Assembly (NCBI GenBank): GCA_023238725.1
Contig: CM041538.1
Span: 1,501,682-1,565,681 of the forward strand
Origin: Scortum barcoo
Taxonomy: Eukaryota; Chordata; Actinopteri; Centrarchiformes; Terapontidae
Length of the DNA: 64,000 bases
Direction of reading: 5' to 3'
In this document: positions 14,201 through 24,179 of the stretch, one piece after another
How the letters are laid out: each line of letters begins with the position of its first letter
How positions within the stretch are numbered: position 1 is the stretch's first letter
Made by a program: the position numbers and the translations under genes
The notes under the pieces: generated by a model
What the model was told of the DNA's origin: nothing
Database searches by the model: none
What the model saw: only the letters and a program-made list of their open reading frames with translations

Positions 14201-16554
14201 TGCAGACATCTGGTTATCTGTGTCTTAATGCTCCACTGTGTTCAGCAGCTGCTCTCCAACTGTCTGCTGAGGACAGTGGCTTTATCACAGCTGTTTCTCT
14301 GCTGCTGCTGGAAACCTGACCAAGGAGAGCTGTGAGACACTAAAGGCTCTGTAGAGCTGAAGGAGGCTGATCATTTGAGAATCATCAGTCAGCTCTGTGG
14401 GGTTCCTACCACACTGCCACCTGCTCCTCTCTCAGCTTAATGTACAAGCTTCACATGACACAGAGCCAGCTGAAGTCACTGTGCTGATGGAGGTGATTAC
14501 AGTCTCTTCTGAAGGACTCTGGTGGCACATGTCTGAAAACAGACCCCCGATCTCCCTCCACATGAGTAAACATAAAAAAAAAAAACACTAATCACCATCC
14601 TCATCAGTATTTCTGTTCAGGTCACGTGCCACTACACCTCTGTGGTTCACCACACACATTGAAACAAACATCAGACTTCATCTGTGTCATCACGGCTGTG
14701 ACTTCACAACTCTTTACTACACTGCTGGATGACGTGTGTGTGCACGTCATCCATCAGGAACCCGTCCTCCTGCACAGATGGAGCCCGGCTCTCCGTGGAC
14801 ACTCTCACTGTTCTCATGTGCACAGCACGACGCTCATGCAGGACTCACACGCTGCTGACGCACACACACACACTGTACCGTGCCTGCGGCGGAGTTTACG
14901 CACGAGCTGTGGACAGACAGACAGACGGACGGACGGACGGACGGATCTGTCCTGTTACCTGTGCGGACGCAGAGGGCGGGGAGCGGGCTGCGGGCTGTGG
15001 AGGATCACGGGACTCCTTCTCTCTCGCAGACACCGGCTCGCGGTCGTCCCGCTCCACAGGCGACTGTGCGCGTGTCCCGGAGCGCACACACAGCCTCTTG
15101 GCGCGAGGAGCCCCCGAGTCCTGCTCCGAGCGCGCTCTGCTGGCTGCTGCTGGAGTTGTTGTAGTTGACGTTGTAGTTGATATGTTAATGGTCGTTGCTG
15201 CCGTTGTCCGCTGCGGCTCGGTTACCGGGCGGATGAACGGGATCACGAGCTGGAGGTGGGACTGCGCGTGACCGTTGACCGTCTCCGAGGCAACGTAAAG
15301 CGTCGTCGGTCTGGAGCCCGCGGCGCCCACGATGCTGTTGAGCGTTGCTATGGAGACGGCGCCGATGCAGTGGTTGGTGTAGGTCTTGGAGAGCTTGGCA
15401 GCGCGCGACAACATCTGCATCCTCGTGCCCAACAGGTTCTTACCGATGGCTTTGTTCTCGTACCACGTCACGTCGCTCGCGCAGCAGTGGTCCCGGGGCC
15501 GCTGGAAGAACGCCCTGCACAGCGGGTTCCGTTTGGACACGTACCGGACGAAGCTGGCGTACGGACACTGCTCCGTGCCGGTCTCGTACATCCGCGGCAG
15601 CGTGTCCTCGTCTGCGTCCGGACGCTTCTTGGTCCAGGCGGCGGAGCGGGACTTGTGGTACGGACCGAGAGCTTTAAAATACACAAACTTTCTGCCGTCC
15701 TCGTCCACGGCCAGGCCGAACGAGTCCTCCTCCAGCTCCCGCTGATTCTCCCGGCCCCTGGTGCAGAAGTACATGCAGGTCTCGAACCAGACCTTGTTGA
15801 GCAGCCCGAACGGCGTGTCGGTGTTGAACACGGAGGACTCGTAGAGTTTCCGCAGGTCCGAGCGGGTGATCGCCTGTTTCTGCACCACGGGACCGGCACC
15901 CTGCTCCTCCAGCCGCCGGATCACCGCGGCCAGGGTCAGGTTGGCGCTGCGCAGCTCGGGGTCCTTGGTCAGGTCCAGAGTGCGGCAGTACGGAGGCTCG
16001 TTCAGGTACCGGTTCAGGGAGCTCCGGATGCTGATGAGGGACGACTTGCTGTACAGCTGTCCACTTTTGGAGCGCGCCTCCGCGTAAAAGGAGCGCAGCA
16101 CGCCGCACAGCGCCTCCTTGTCCAGAGTTTCAAAGTCTGGACTTTGTGCCTTCTCACTCAGGTACTCCCTGAAGATCCGCACCGCGTACCGGGTGGCCAG
16201 GCGGGTGTTCTCGCTCAGCCTGTTCCGCTCTGAGCGCTGAAGCTCTCCCTCCAGGTGAGGGTCCAGCCCGGCCGGGATGCCGCTGCTGAAGGAGTCCGCC
16301 TCCTCCTCCTCCTCTCCTCGGTCCATACTCCGCATAACGACCGCTCGTGTGTCCGCGGCGGAACCGCTGGAGTCCAGCACTGTGCCCCCTGACTCCCACT
16401 CCAGCTCCACACCATCCTCGTCCTCCTCCTCCCCGGTGATCTGGACCTCCTGGATCTCATCTTCGTCCTCCTCCTCATTGTCTTCATCCCTGCTCCTCTC
16501 GGGGCATCTCATCCGCTCCTGCTCCGCGTCTCCGCTGGCAGGCATTCTCGCCAT
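5113..16554 (-). CDS. kctd1: kctd1, long isoform: Crypton-derived domain plus BTB (5 coding exons)
   Basis: Complete gene model for the long form of KCTD1, a nuclear BTB protein known to repress AP-2 (TFAP2) transcription factors. Coding exons on the minus strand are 16554-14959, 13236-13043, 11625-11481, 9697-9392 and 5271-5113. All introns have GT donors and AG acceptors, the phases agree, and the sum is 2400 bp (799 aa plus stop). Residues 1-532 are the recombinase-like N-terminal region, about 570-680 the BTB/POZ domain, and the rest the KCTD1/15 C-terminal domain ending in RIKQEVMD. The length is close to the roughly 865-aa human long isoform. The nearest paralogue is kctd15, which lacks the N-terminal Crypton-derived region; that region together with the taf4b and aqp4 neighbours makes kctd1 secure. 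Confidence 0.95.
5272..9391 (-). other. kctd1: kctd1 intron 4
   Basis: A 4.1-kb intron with donor GTAAGA and acceptor CTGCAG. Long open frames near 8280-8702 on both strands show no recognisable domain and are treated as chance. A diffuse repeat related to 42060-42300 occurs at about 7280-7450. No further exon is needed to keep the frame. Confidence 0.8.
7270..7450 (+). repeat. Unclassified dispersed repeat, copy 1
   Basis: Shares long similarity with 42060-42300 in the same orientation, including TGTATGATCTACATAAGCAA preceded by an ACAGATGC-type word and followed by a shared 'GTTTGCTCTGAC' segment about 75-140 bp later. No coding capacity or terminal repeats are identified. The family is unknown to me. 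Confidence 0.5.
9392..9697 (-). CDS. kctd1: kctd1 coding exon 4
   Basis: A 306-bp, phase 0-0 exon encoding residues 646-747. The acceptor TTTGCAG precedes EYSLLYEEATFFQL, and the donor CAG/GTAAGA follows NGYCHLNSVQ. It carries the end of the BTB domain (YEEA…FQL) and most of the C-terminal domain, including VAPELGERI and EVFPEVRDVM. The segment around EREFGDVCLECEC is more diverged from the mammalian sequence than its flanks. Short CA repeats lie directly upstream of the acceptor. Confidence 0.95.
9698..11480 (-). other. kctd1: kctd1 intron 3
   Basis: A 1.8-kb intron with donor GTGAGT. It holds (CA)n tracts at about 9702-9732 and 10243-10271 and AT-rich sequence near 11040-11110. Open frames here lack domain similarity. 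Confidence 0.8.
11481..11625 (-). CDS. kctd1: kctd1 coding exon 3 (BTB core)
   Basis: A 145-bp exon encoding residues 598-645 plus the last base of Arg597. It contains the conserved BTB strands and helices IGRLFDGTEPIVLDSLKQH, FIDRDG and FRYILNFLRTSKLLIPDDF. The acceptor CTGGCAG and donor AAA/GTGAGT are canonical. Positions matching human Gly62, Asp69 and His74, reported as mutated in scalp-ear-nipple syndrome, are all conserved (FDG, VLD, KQH). Confidence 0.95.
11626..13042 (-). other. kctd1: kctd1 intron 2
   Basis: A 1.4-kb intron with donor GTGAGA and acceptor CTGGCAG. About 12760-12800 has a short segment complementary to the dispersed repeat near 42440-42470. No exon-like sequence is seen. 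Confidence 0.8.
13043..13236 (-). CDS. kctd1: kctd1 coding exon 2 (start of BTB; internal start codon)
   Basis: A 194-bp exon encoding residues 533-596 and two bases of Arg597. The acceptor TGTCCCAG and donor CACG/GTGAGA are canonical. It begins DSRGSSSSS, reaches an in-frame ATG at 13209-13207, and continues through GIPTPAKLTKTNAPVHIDVGG into the BTB domain. The internal ATG gives a 258-aa protein, close to the 257-aa short human KCTD1, whose start aligns here. Ala, Pro and His of NAPVH, reported disease positions in human KCTD1, are conserved. Confidence 0.95.
13237..14958 (-). other. kctd1: kctd1 intron 1
   Basis: A 1.7-kb intron with donor CAG/GTAACA. Immediately inside the donor is a (GACA)n/(GGAC)n tetranucleotide run at about 14912-14945, and the CpG-rich sequence of exon 1 extends into this part. 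The remainder is unremarkable. A short-isoform promoter could lie here but none is identifiable by eye. Confidence 0.7.
14912..14945. repeat. (GACA)n/(GGAC)n microsatellite
   Basis: Three GACA-type units followed by about five GGAC-type units, starting 13 bp inside kctd1 intron 1 on the minus strand. Interrupted tetranucleotide repeat. Confidence 0.85.
14959..16554 (-). CDS. kctd1: kctd1 coding exon 1: Crypton tyrosine-recombinase-derived domain
   Basis: One uninterrupted 1596-bp exon (532 aa) from ATG at 16554-16552 to the donor CAG/GTAACA. Residues 22-50 and 81-85 are Glu/Asp-rich, about 110-215 form a helical SAM-like N-terminal recombinase region, about 225-445 match the DUF3504/Crypton-type domain (FCTRGRENQREL at 264-275, GPYHKS at 297-302, TNHCIGAVSI at 393-402), and 446-532 are low-complexity Ser/Thr/Pro/Arg-rich. 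KCTD1 is one of the genes known to have gained a domain from Crypton transposons. The active-site HxxR box of the recombinase is HCIG at 395-398, so the second arginine is missing and recombinase activity is unlikely. A few residues later than Met1 there is a second ATG (Met4). GC content is far above its surroundings. Confidence 0.95.
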
Positions 16555-16559
16555 ATTGC

Positions 16560-16760
16560 GGTCTGTGAAGCAGTCCTCCGGCAGCGCGCATGCGCTATAT
16601 TGGACCGCAGCGCTGAAAGCCTTTTGTGTTTAAGTGACCTTCACCCGTGCACGCGCTTTTTTAAGGTAGGGGGAGCGAGCGCAGCGGGAGGGGAGATTTG
16701 GAGGCGCGCTCCCTGTCAGAAAGGCTGCAGTATTGGACCGCATATTGGACCAGCAGCATG
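16560..16760 (-). promoter_or_regulatory. kctd1: CpG-rich kctd1 promoter with NRF1 and CCAAT motifs
   Basis: Directly upstream of the kctd1 start codon and inside a GC-rich block of about 2 kb (14750-16720). A palindromic NRF1-type site GCGCATGCGC lies at 16586-16595. Three CCAAT boxes in the gene's orientation lie at 16603-16599, 16736-16732 and 16748-16744, each within TATTGGACC on the plus strand. No TATA box is evident. The exact start site cannot be seen. Confidence 0.6.
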
Positions 16761-18079
16761 AACACTGTGATGTGGTGAAAAACAGGACTGCAGGAGTGTG
16801 ACCTCCACTGTCATCATGAGCAGAGCAAACAGCAGCGTTCACTTTGAGACCAGTTTATGCACAGCATGATGAGAGCATGATGTATCATCATGTATCTGTC
16901 ACAGCCATTCTGCAAATAAACTCACAAACTGTCTGTAGGAAGGTCCGTCAGCTAGTACGTCAACTGGTTGTGCTCTGTGTGTTTTTAGATGTGCACAAGG
17001 GTGTAGATTTAGTCCTGCTCCAGGACATTTGGAGCATCAAACACTGTCCTTCATTCTGGAAATTTTTATGCACCAATTTTTATGTTACCTTTTCTGTATC
17101 AGTGTATGGTAGAAATGTCTTTAGTTATCTAAAAGAAAAACACTGAGGCACCAGATGACAGTTCCAAATATAATGGAACATAAAGTTGGACGGCTCGGTT
17201 GTGTGTTGCTTTCAAATGTTTCTCCTCCTGTCGATCAGTGTTCCCGATGATATATCTCCCTGATTCTAGATCAAACTTTAAATCCACACATGTATGTTTA
17301 AACTGAGTCCTCCTTTGTGTCTTTTGTTTGAGGAAGTAAACTCTTAAAATGCCCACGTTGGACTTAGTCACATCAATGATAAATTCATTTATCTCCATCA
17401 GTCTATGAACTATGGATTTTAACACCTCATATGTGTTTCTGATAGATTTCTGCTCACGTTCCAAACTTTCTACATGATCAAAAGAACATTTTGGAAGTAT
17501 TTTTAGAAATTATGTTCATCTCAGTGTTGTTGAAGTAAAATGTGAACTCTATAAAAACATCAGTAGCTCATTAACCGCCGTCACAAGAACCTTTTAAGAA
17601 TGAATGTCCTGATATCGGACCTCCTCCTCTGTTTCCCTTCTGACTCGATGCAGAACTGCTTCTTCTTTCCATTTTATGGCTGATTGAAACCATTGCTTTG
17701 AAGCTTACTTTCTTTACCTACTTTACCAGAGGTATTATTGCATCTATGATGTCATTACAATAAAAGTCCTCTGCTACTTTCATGGTTTTATTGGAGGGGA
17801 CAAATGCACTTGTTCTAAATATTGATGGAGACGTTTCTCCTGCAATCTACACCTGTGTGTGTGGTGGCTCCTGTGTGTGTTGGTGTGAGTGTAAATGTTG
17901 TATGGGTATTCAGATGGGGACTTATGGTACAATCTTAAAGCTAAAATAACTACATAAATAGTGTAACATGCTTGATTACATACACCCATATAAAAACATA
18001 AAAGATCTGTCTCGGGGGAGAGATGGTGGTTCAATCGTCCTGGGCAAGATACCGAACCCCAGATTGATCCTGATGGTCA
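16761..18079. other. Intergenic, unassigned
   Basis: AT-rich sequence upstream of kctd1. A stretch at about 17129-17510 is open on the minus strand for roughly 120 codons, with charged, helix-like residues, but it has no recognised domain and no clear start. Nothing else is supported. Confidence 0.5.
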
Positions 18080-18337
18080 GGCCAGGGGGCAGCTGGATAC
18101 TCAACCAGATGAGCGTACGCCTATGGATGTAGAGACGAACCCCCATGCAGCGGGTTCGATCCCAACCCAGGACTCTTTTCTGCATATCATCCCTTCTCCC
18201 TGTGACTGACCGGCGACCAGTCCAAGGGTGTGCCCCACCTTTCTCCAATGACAATATGGGATAAGCTCCAGCACCCCGTGCAACCCTGTGAGGCAGGATA
18301 AGCGGTACAAAAAAAGGATGGATGGATGGGTCAGGCC
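18080..18337 (+). mobile_element. SINE-like element with GGAT tail
   Basis: Contains a Pol III B-box-like GGTTCGATCC at 18153-18162 and the fish-repeat core CCGGCGACCAGTCC…GGGTGTGCCCC, then GATAAGCTCCAGCACCCC and a GGATAAGCGG word, ending in a short ATGG tandem at about 18318-18331. This is the familiar layout of teleost tRNA-derived SINEs with an ATGG tail. The 5' limit is approximate. Confidence 0.65.
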
Positions 18338-20100
18338 AGGTCTTGCATGGGAACTCACTGTGTGTGAATGAAAGGGAAAACTGTACACTGTTTGGGATGA
18401 TCTTTCTGTATAAATAAAGGTATTTACCATCATGAAATAAATCTTTCATATCTGATTAAAAATAAACAGATATTATTGACATGGAAGGTCAGAGTTTCTC
18501 AGTTTTGGGGTTGGGAGCCCACATACTGTCTTCCAAGGCCTAAGACCCCCAGAAGCCCCAAGTTTTCTGCATGTCAGTTATCTTTTAGCAATTTGATGAA
18601 CTGCAAATATATTAGTGAATTTGTACCTCTAAAATAAACTACAGTAATTAAGAGGGTCCTTTATTGTTTTGTAATACTGTGGCCTGAGCTCAGAGAGGGT
18701 GTTGTGGTGGCTCAGGTGGGTGTTATGTATTCTGACCTAATTAACAGAATGGCTACTGGTGTCTGGGTATACACTGAAGCTGCCATGGTATGGATCTGCT
18801 GTGTGTACTGTGCTTAATGGAAACTCTAAATTATGGTAGCTGATGAGGGCAGGCAAAACATTTCCCAAACATGCTGCAAAAGATGACAATTAAAAAGACT
18901 TGTGATGTGCTACAAATGAAGAAAGATGCTGGACAAAGTCAAAATAAGTACATTTACTGCAAACACGCTGCAAATACAGAAACAACGCATAGTCAACAAC
19001 ACATAAACCCTCAAAACAAATGCAACAGAAAAACACTGCATTTCCTGTCAACGCAACGGAAGTCCTTTCCCTCTAGGGGGCGTAGCTACATGAATCTGTT
19101 GCTCTTTTATATTATTGTAAAAGACTAAGGCCAAATGTAAAAAAGAAAGCATCCTGTTTTTATGATGCCTCCACTTTGCTTCCTGCTTCAAAAACAAACA
19201 CCCTCTTGACTGGCCTCTCTCTCTGCTCCAAAATGAAGCCGTTCCCCCAGAGGCTGAAGAGCTTCCGTTGTGTTGACAGGATATGGAGTTAATGTATTTG
19301 TTCTGGCTCTCTGCAGCACGTTTTTTTTCTTTTGCCGCATGTTTCCATTGTTGTATTTGTTTTGGATTTCCATGGAAATGTTTTAAACCACTGTAGTGTG
19401 TTTGCCCTCGTCAGCCACCGTACCAAATGGACCATGTGGTGAGACTGTTTTGTCCGATGCTGTTTCCAGCCCCCCAACCAAATGTTAGTGTGATATCAGA
19501 TTGCTGGAGTTGCCCTTTAACACTCTATACACACACCATAATTTACATTTAACAGGGTTGATTTTGGTGACAGTCATAGTGCACACCCTTTTATATACCA
19601 GTAGATTATTGAATAATTGATTATACAGGACAGTCGAAATACATGCATCATCAAAACCACTGCCAGAGCTCTCTCACTCTAACACAGTAGTACAGTAGTG
19701 ATATTTTTATTCAAATGCATGCATTTTGGTCTCTCTCTGGGCTCTAGTTCTTGAAGAAAATTACATTGATCCTTTGTGTCTAAGACACCCATTTCTGATG
19801 TGCACTTTTATTAGCAGTTATTTTAGCAGCCTCTTAATATAGTATCCCATCATGCTCTATGGCTGCTCCCAGCTAAGAGCACTGGTTCCTCCCCTGGGCA
19901 AACATGACCTTGATATGCAGACTGCACCCCATGTACTGCTCTCATTGCTGTTTGGACTACATCAACTCATTACCGCATATTAAACCATTATATCTGCTGC
20001 TACTGACAGCCAGAGCTGCCGATCATCATATAATCTACATTACACTTTCATAAAGAGGTGAAACACAAGAGATAGTTTCCATTTTTTAAATGAGGTGCAA
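18338..20100. other. Intergenic, nothing recognised
   Basis: AT-rich DNA between repeat copies. Short open frames only, none with a recognisable product. Confidence 0.5.
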
Positions 20101-20450
20101 TTAATTCAACTCAGGTGAGCAGCTTCAAATACCTTGGACTCATTATTGACAATAAACAACACATAACCTCTACCCATAAACCATCCCAGATGGTTTATGG
20201 GTAAACCAAAGACTCCCATTATTTGGAAGTCAGTTGTAAACTCTGAGCACTGTCTTTTACTCTGAGCACTGTCTTTTTTACACACAGACTGCATCCTGCA
20301 ATGTATGTATAAATATGTATAAATGCATAAATGTATGTGTATAAATGTTTTTTTTAACCTTGTTGTTCCTATTTGAGAGCAACAAAAACTGAGTCAAATT
20401 CCTTACATGTGTACATGTAACATGGCCAATAAAGGTGATTCTGATTCTAA
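20101..20450 (+). mobile_element. LINE 3' fragment (CR1/L2-like tail)
   Basis: Starts with a reverse-transcriptase-like stretch (FKYLGLIIDN around 20125-20155) and ends with the fish LINE tail, a GGCCAATAAAGGTGATTCTG word at about 20423-20442. The middle is deleted and contains a 13-bp-arm hairpin at 20171-20203. Non-functional. Confidence 0.6.
20171..20203. repeat. Inverted repeat, 13-bp arms
   Basis: TACCCATAAACCA and TGGTTTATGGGTA flank a 7-nt spacer. The arms are perfect complements. It lies inside the LINE fragment. Confidence 0.8.
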
Positions 20451-22079
20451 ATAGATATCTCTCTGTTGTGAATGAAAATGTGTTTTGCTTTCTTGAGTAA
20501 CTGCAGCCCGCGCCAAAGCCTGGGCCTCATCTGGTGCATCTACACATGCACAGTAAACACATCCCATTTTAGTGTAATGACTGCATCTCAGTGTCACTGA
20601 AGAGCATAAATCATTTGACGTGTTTTAGCCATTATATGGTGTTATGAAGCAGCTGTATAGACAGAGCTGAACAAGCAGCAGCCTCTCAAAGTCCTACTGT
20701 GGCAATGGCGTTTGTCAGTGTGTTTCTGCTCACGGGCATGTCACCAGGAAGCCAGAGACACTTCACAGGCGCCCCCGCATTTTAATTCTTGTTAGCTGAG
20801 CCTGCTTCAGACCTTGCGACCCAATTAGCAATTAGCCAGATTTTTACATAGAGACCTTTGCTGTGGTGTGTGATCCTGGCCTGATTTGTATGCAGTTTGT
20901 GCAGACGCTGATAAGAGCACCCGGAGTATATATGCAGTTTTTTAAATTTAATTTTATGATGATTTGCATGCCAGGACCCCTGCAGGGCTAGGGGAAATAA
21001 CATAGCCTGTCTTCAAAAGGAGATCTGTACACCAAGCACAGCAAAATGTGTAGGACTGCGCTTTTTTTGTGCAGGCAGGTAATTTGCTCCCTGACTAATC
21101 TGCAGAGATAGAGAGAAGTTCAGAAAAAAGCACTTATACAAAGCACAAGCTTTAGCTTGGAGGCTTGTCAAAAACCTCCAGAAATTAACACTGAGGTGTA
21201 AAAGCTGGAACAGGCGAGGATCTACACCAGCCTCGGAGGCATTGGGAGCATGTGTGTGTACACGTTTGCTTGTGAGTTCAATTAGAAAGCAAGCAGTTTT
21301 ACTAATATATATCCATATGGATGTGTATGTGTGTGTACTTGTGAGTGCATGTGTATCTGAGAATAATTAATTTCCTTAAGTGATATGAGACATATGAGAG
21401 AGTGTTAGTACACTGAACTGTGTGTATTTGTGCGTATCGAATGAGGAGTGTAGGTGGAGGTTAAAACTGAAGTATGAAGTGCACTGGCAGTTATTAGCAG
21501 CCAAACTCAAACCTGTTTTACACACTTTCACAATTAAGAGGCAATATAGGCCAGTGTTTTTTTTGCCTTACAATGTGAGTTTTAGTTTTACAAACATATT
21601 CTTAGAGGTGGAACTTTTGTAATTTTTTTCCCTCCACTTCATGAATGGTCGCACTGCTAAACAGGTAAACCAAGCTTGCTTGACCAAGATTGAACCAAGA
21701 CCCCCAGTCCGTCCCCAACTAAAAGCAAGTGCTTTGAGTTAAATAATCACAACCATAAAAATATTGTGTTCAAGTTACCAGGAGCAGTCATTGCAGTGAC
21801 AAGACATATAGCTGGACCATATATGGTCAGTGTTCTATGTTATGGATAAACTGTTACAATAGTCATTAGTCATGTCTATAATGTGAATTCCTGGATATTA
21901 AATGTTTATCTGTAATGATAATTTAATTAAGTATTAATAAGGATTAATAAAGTAATAAATAAATATCTATCTATATCTATCTAATTTTCTGAAGTTGTCC
22001 CATTAATATTTGTTCTTAAAGTGTACTAAAACAACATATCACATGACATGATTAAGCCATATTTCAGTGAAAATATGTA
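20451..22079. other. Intergenic, nothing recognised
   Basis: AT-rich sequence with a short CTAT-type repeat near 21964-21983. No gene or clear element. Confidence 0.5.
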
Positions 22080-22595
22080 GGAGCAAAACCTTCTCAGAGT
22101 TCACATCAGCGAGGACCTGACCTGGACTCACAAAGACAGCCAGACAGCGGCTCTTCCTCCATCAGCAGGATCACCAAAGACCCCAATCACCCCAGGCACA
22201 GACTGTTCTGTCTGCTGCCGTCTGGCTGACAGTACAGCAGCATTCAAGCCCACACCAGCAGGCTCAGGAACAGCTTCATCCCCTGGGCCATGAGACTCTT
22301 AATTGCACTATTCAATATTTGCACCTTGTAATTTGACAGTATTTCCAAATTCTATTGTATATATTTTTAGTTTTATATCTTATTTAGTTGTATTATTTTA
22401 TTTTAGGTCTATTTTATTTTATTACTAAAGTTATTATTTATTTTAGTTCTATATCTATTTTTCTTTTGCATGTATGGTCTCTCTTTTTAAAATATTTTGA
22501 GCAGGAGCCAGAGACTCAACAATTTTATTGCCAGTGACTACATGTAATTGTTGTGTATATGATAAGAAATTAAATCTTAAATCTTAAATCTTCCA
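22080..22595 (+). mobile_element. LINE 3' fragment (reverse-transcriptase tail and 3' UTR)
   Basis: Reading on + gives pieces of a non-LTR reverse-transcriptase C-terminus: HISEDLTWT near 22103, then SSRITKDPNHP, LFCLLPSG and FIPWAMRLLN up to about 22305. It is followed by an AT-rich 3' UTR and a tandem AAATCTT tail at 22573-22592, which is typical of a LINE 3' end. Internal sequence is missing, so it is a relic. Confidence 0.7.
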
Positions 22596-22689
22596 CTTAT
22601 ATCTTACAATATCTGTTGTTTGCTCGTTATAGTAAGAACTCTAATAATAGACTGTTCTAATGGTCTATTAACTTCACTGCTCTTTCATT

Positions 22690-23200
22690 CATTTCTATTT
22701 GTGGGATGCCCCTTCTTTTTCTGACTCACTCCGAAGTGACAGTTTTGTCACCGTGTTTGTTATTTGGGGACAGATCCCGTGTCCTGTCTCTGCAGGTGGG
22801 GGGCCCACAGGGCTGCAGCTCCATGTTCTTATTCAGGGCTTTCAGGGCCTTTGTCTTGCAGATGTGAAATGTCACCTCTCTGGTGGTGAAGAACTGGAGC
22901 CCCGTGTAGATATAGTTGAGCTCACTTCTACGCATAGCACTGGTTCTGAAACCACACTCCCGTAAAAGGTGCTGGACTCTCTCCTTTCTTGTCTAGGCTG
23001 ATGGGTGAACTGGTAACCCAGACTGGGGACACTGTCAAGTGGTAAAAGGAGCACTTTGAGGAACTCAAAGCTTTCGATTTACCAGTCAGTCTATGTTCCA
23101 GCCTTAGATGTGGGTAGTGACCAACAGAATCAGATCGCAGATACAAGCAGTCGAAATGAGTTTCCTGTAATGAGTATAAGCCAGATCCAGAATGCTACAT
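22690..23200 (+). mobile_element. RTE/Rex3-like LINE, internally deleted
   Basis: Two separated parts of one fish RTE-type LINE are joined. The 5' part (about 22770-22985) resembles the endonuclease region (VELTSTHSTGSETTLP then VLDSLLSCLG). The 3' part (about 23060-23185) resembles the reverse-transcriptase tail (KLSIYQSVYVPAL followed by a VGSDQQNQIADTSSRNEF stretch). Everything between, including the catalytic YxDD box, is absent. Confidence 0.6.
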
Positions 23201-24039
23201 TAATGTTTTTTTGATGACTAGCCCTTCTTAAAGAAGACATGCTGACATGTCACAAAGGAAAAAGAACAGGTGTAAGTCATAAAATGAGCAATGGCTGAAT
23301 TCCATTTAGCTGCTTCAGCTCCAGAATTCTGGTATTGTTCATGCTGGCTTGCTGTCACACTGCTCGGGCTTTCTGGGACACATGGATACAACAGAGTCAT
23401 TGTTCATGTTATTAGTAACACCTGTTCTTATGGTGACAATACATCTAATCAGAGGAGGAATCAGAATAAAGACTTTAAGTAGCCCATCTTGCCTTCTTCT
23501 CTTGTCTTCAGAGACAAATCTAATTCATTTTTAATTTAATCATTATCTAATCAGGCAGTCTCAATGAGATTAAGATCTCTTATCTGAGAGAATCCTGAGA
23601 ACAAGATGCATTCACAGAACTCAATCAGCGAAGCAAGACTAGCACACCTGCACAATAACAAACGATTGTTACAAGTGAATGATAACAAATTAGTATTATT
23701 AACTTAAAATTAAACACATTACAAATATCTAATTCTTCATTGTCTGTGCAGCAGAACATTTGTTTTTTGACACTTTTACATGGAACACACACTATTAGCT
23801 CTTATAATAGCTGCATTACATGACAACATCTAACTTGTTTTCCTCCTGAATATTTTTAGCTGTATAAGTTGGATGGCGTCCATCAGTCAGTCCATCACTT
23901 TGGTCCAAACTGAAATATCAGAACTACTATGTTTTAGTTTGCCCTAAAATTTTGTTCAGACATTCATGGTTCCCAGACAATGTATCCTGATGACTTTTCT
24001 ATCCTTCACTTTTCATCTAGTGCCATCAGCAGTGTTCAG
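23201..24039. other. Intergenic, nothing recognised
   Basis: AT-rich sequence without recognisable genes or complete repeats. Confidence 0.45.
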
Positions 24040-24049
24040 TCTCGTCTGT

Positions 24050-24175
24050 TATTATCCACAAATGGCGAAAACATGGAACAGTGGTGAACCTTCCCAGGAG
24101 TGGCCGGCCGACCAAAATTACCCAAAGAGCGCAGCGACGACTCATCTGACAGGTGGACATTGGAGAGTTAAATAG
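24050..24175 (+). mobile_element. Tc1-like transposase fragment (DNA-binding region)
   Basis: The nucleotide pattern encodes, across frameshifts, a helix-turn-helix segment of a Tc1 transposase: an EHGTVVNLPRSGRPTKI-like stretch is discernible around 24065-24120, then a basic ARR-type region. No inverted repeats are found around it. Confidence 0.55.
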
Positions 24176-24179
24176 TTTA

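Noticed and set aside
15256..16233. A 325-codon open frame on the plus strand
   Set aside because: It is the GC-rich antisense shadow of kctd1 exon 1, with Arg/Val/Gly-rich composition typical of complement reading.
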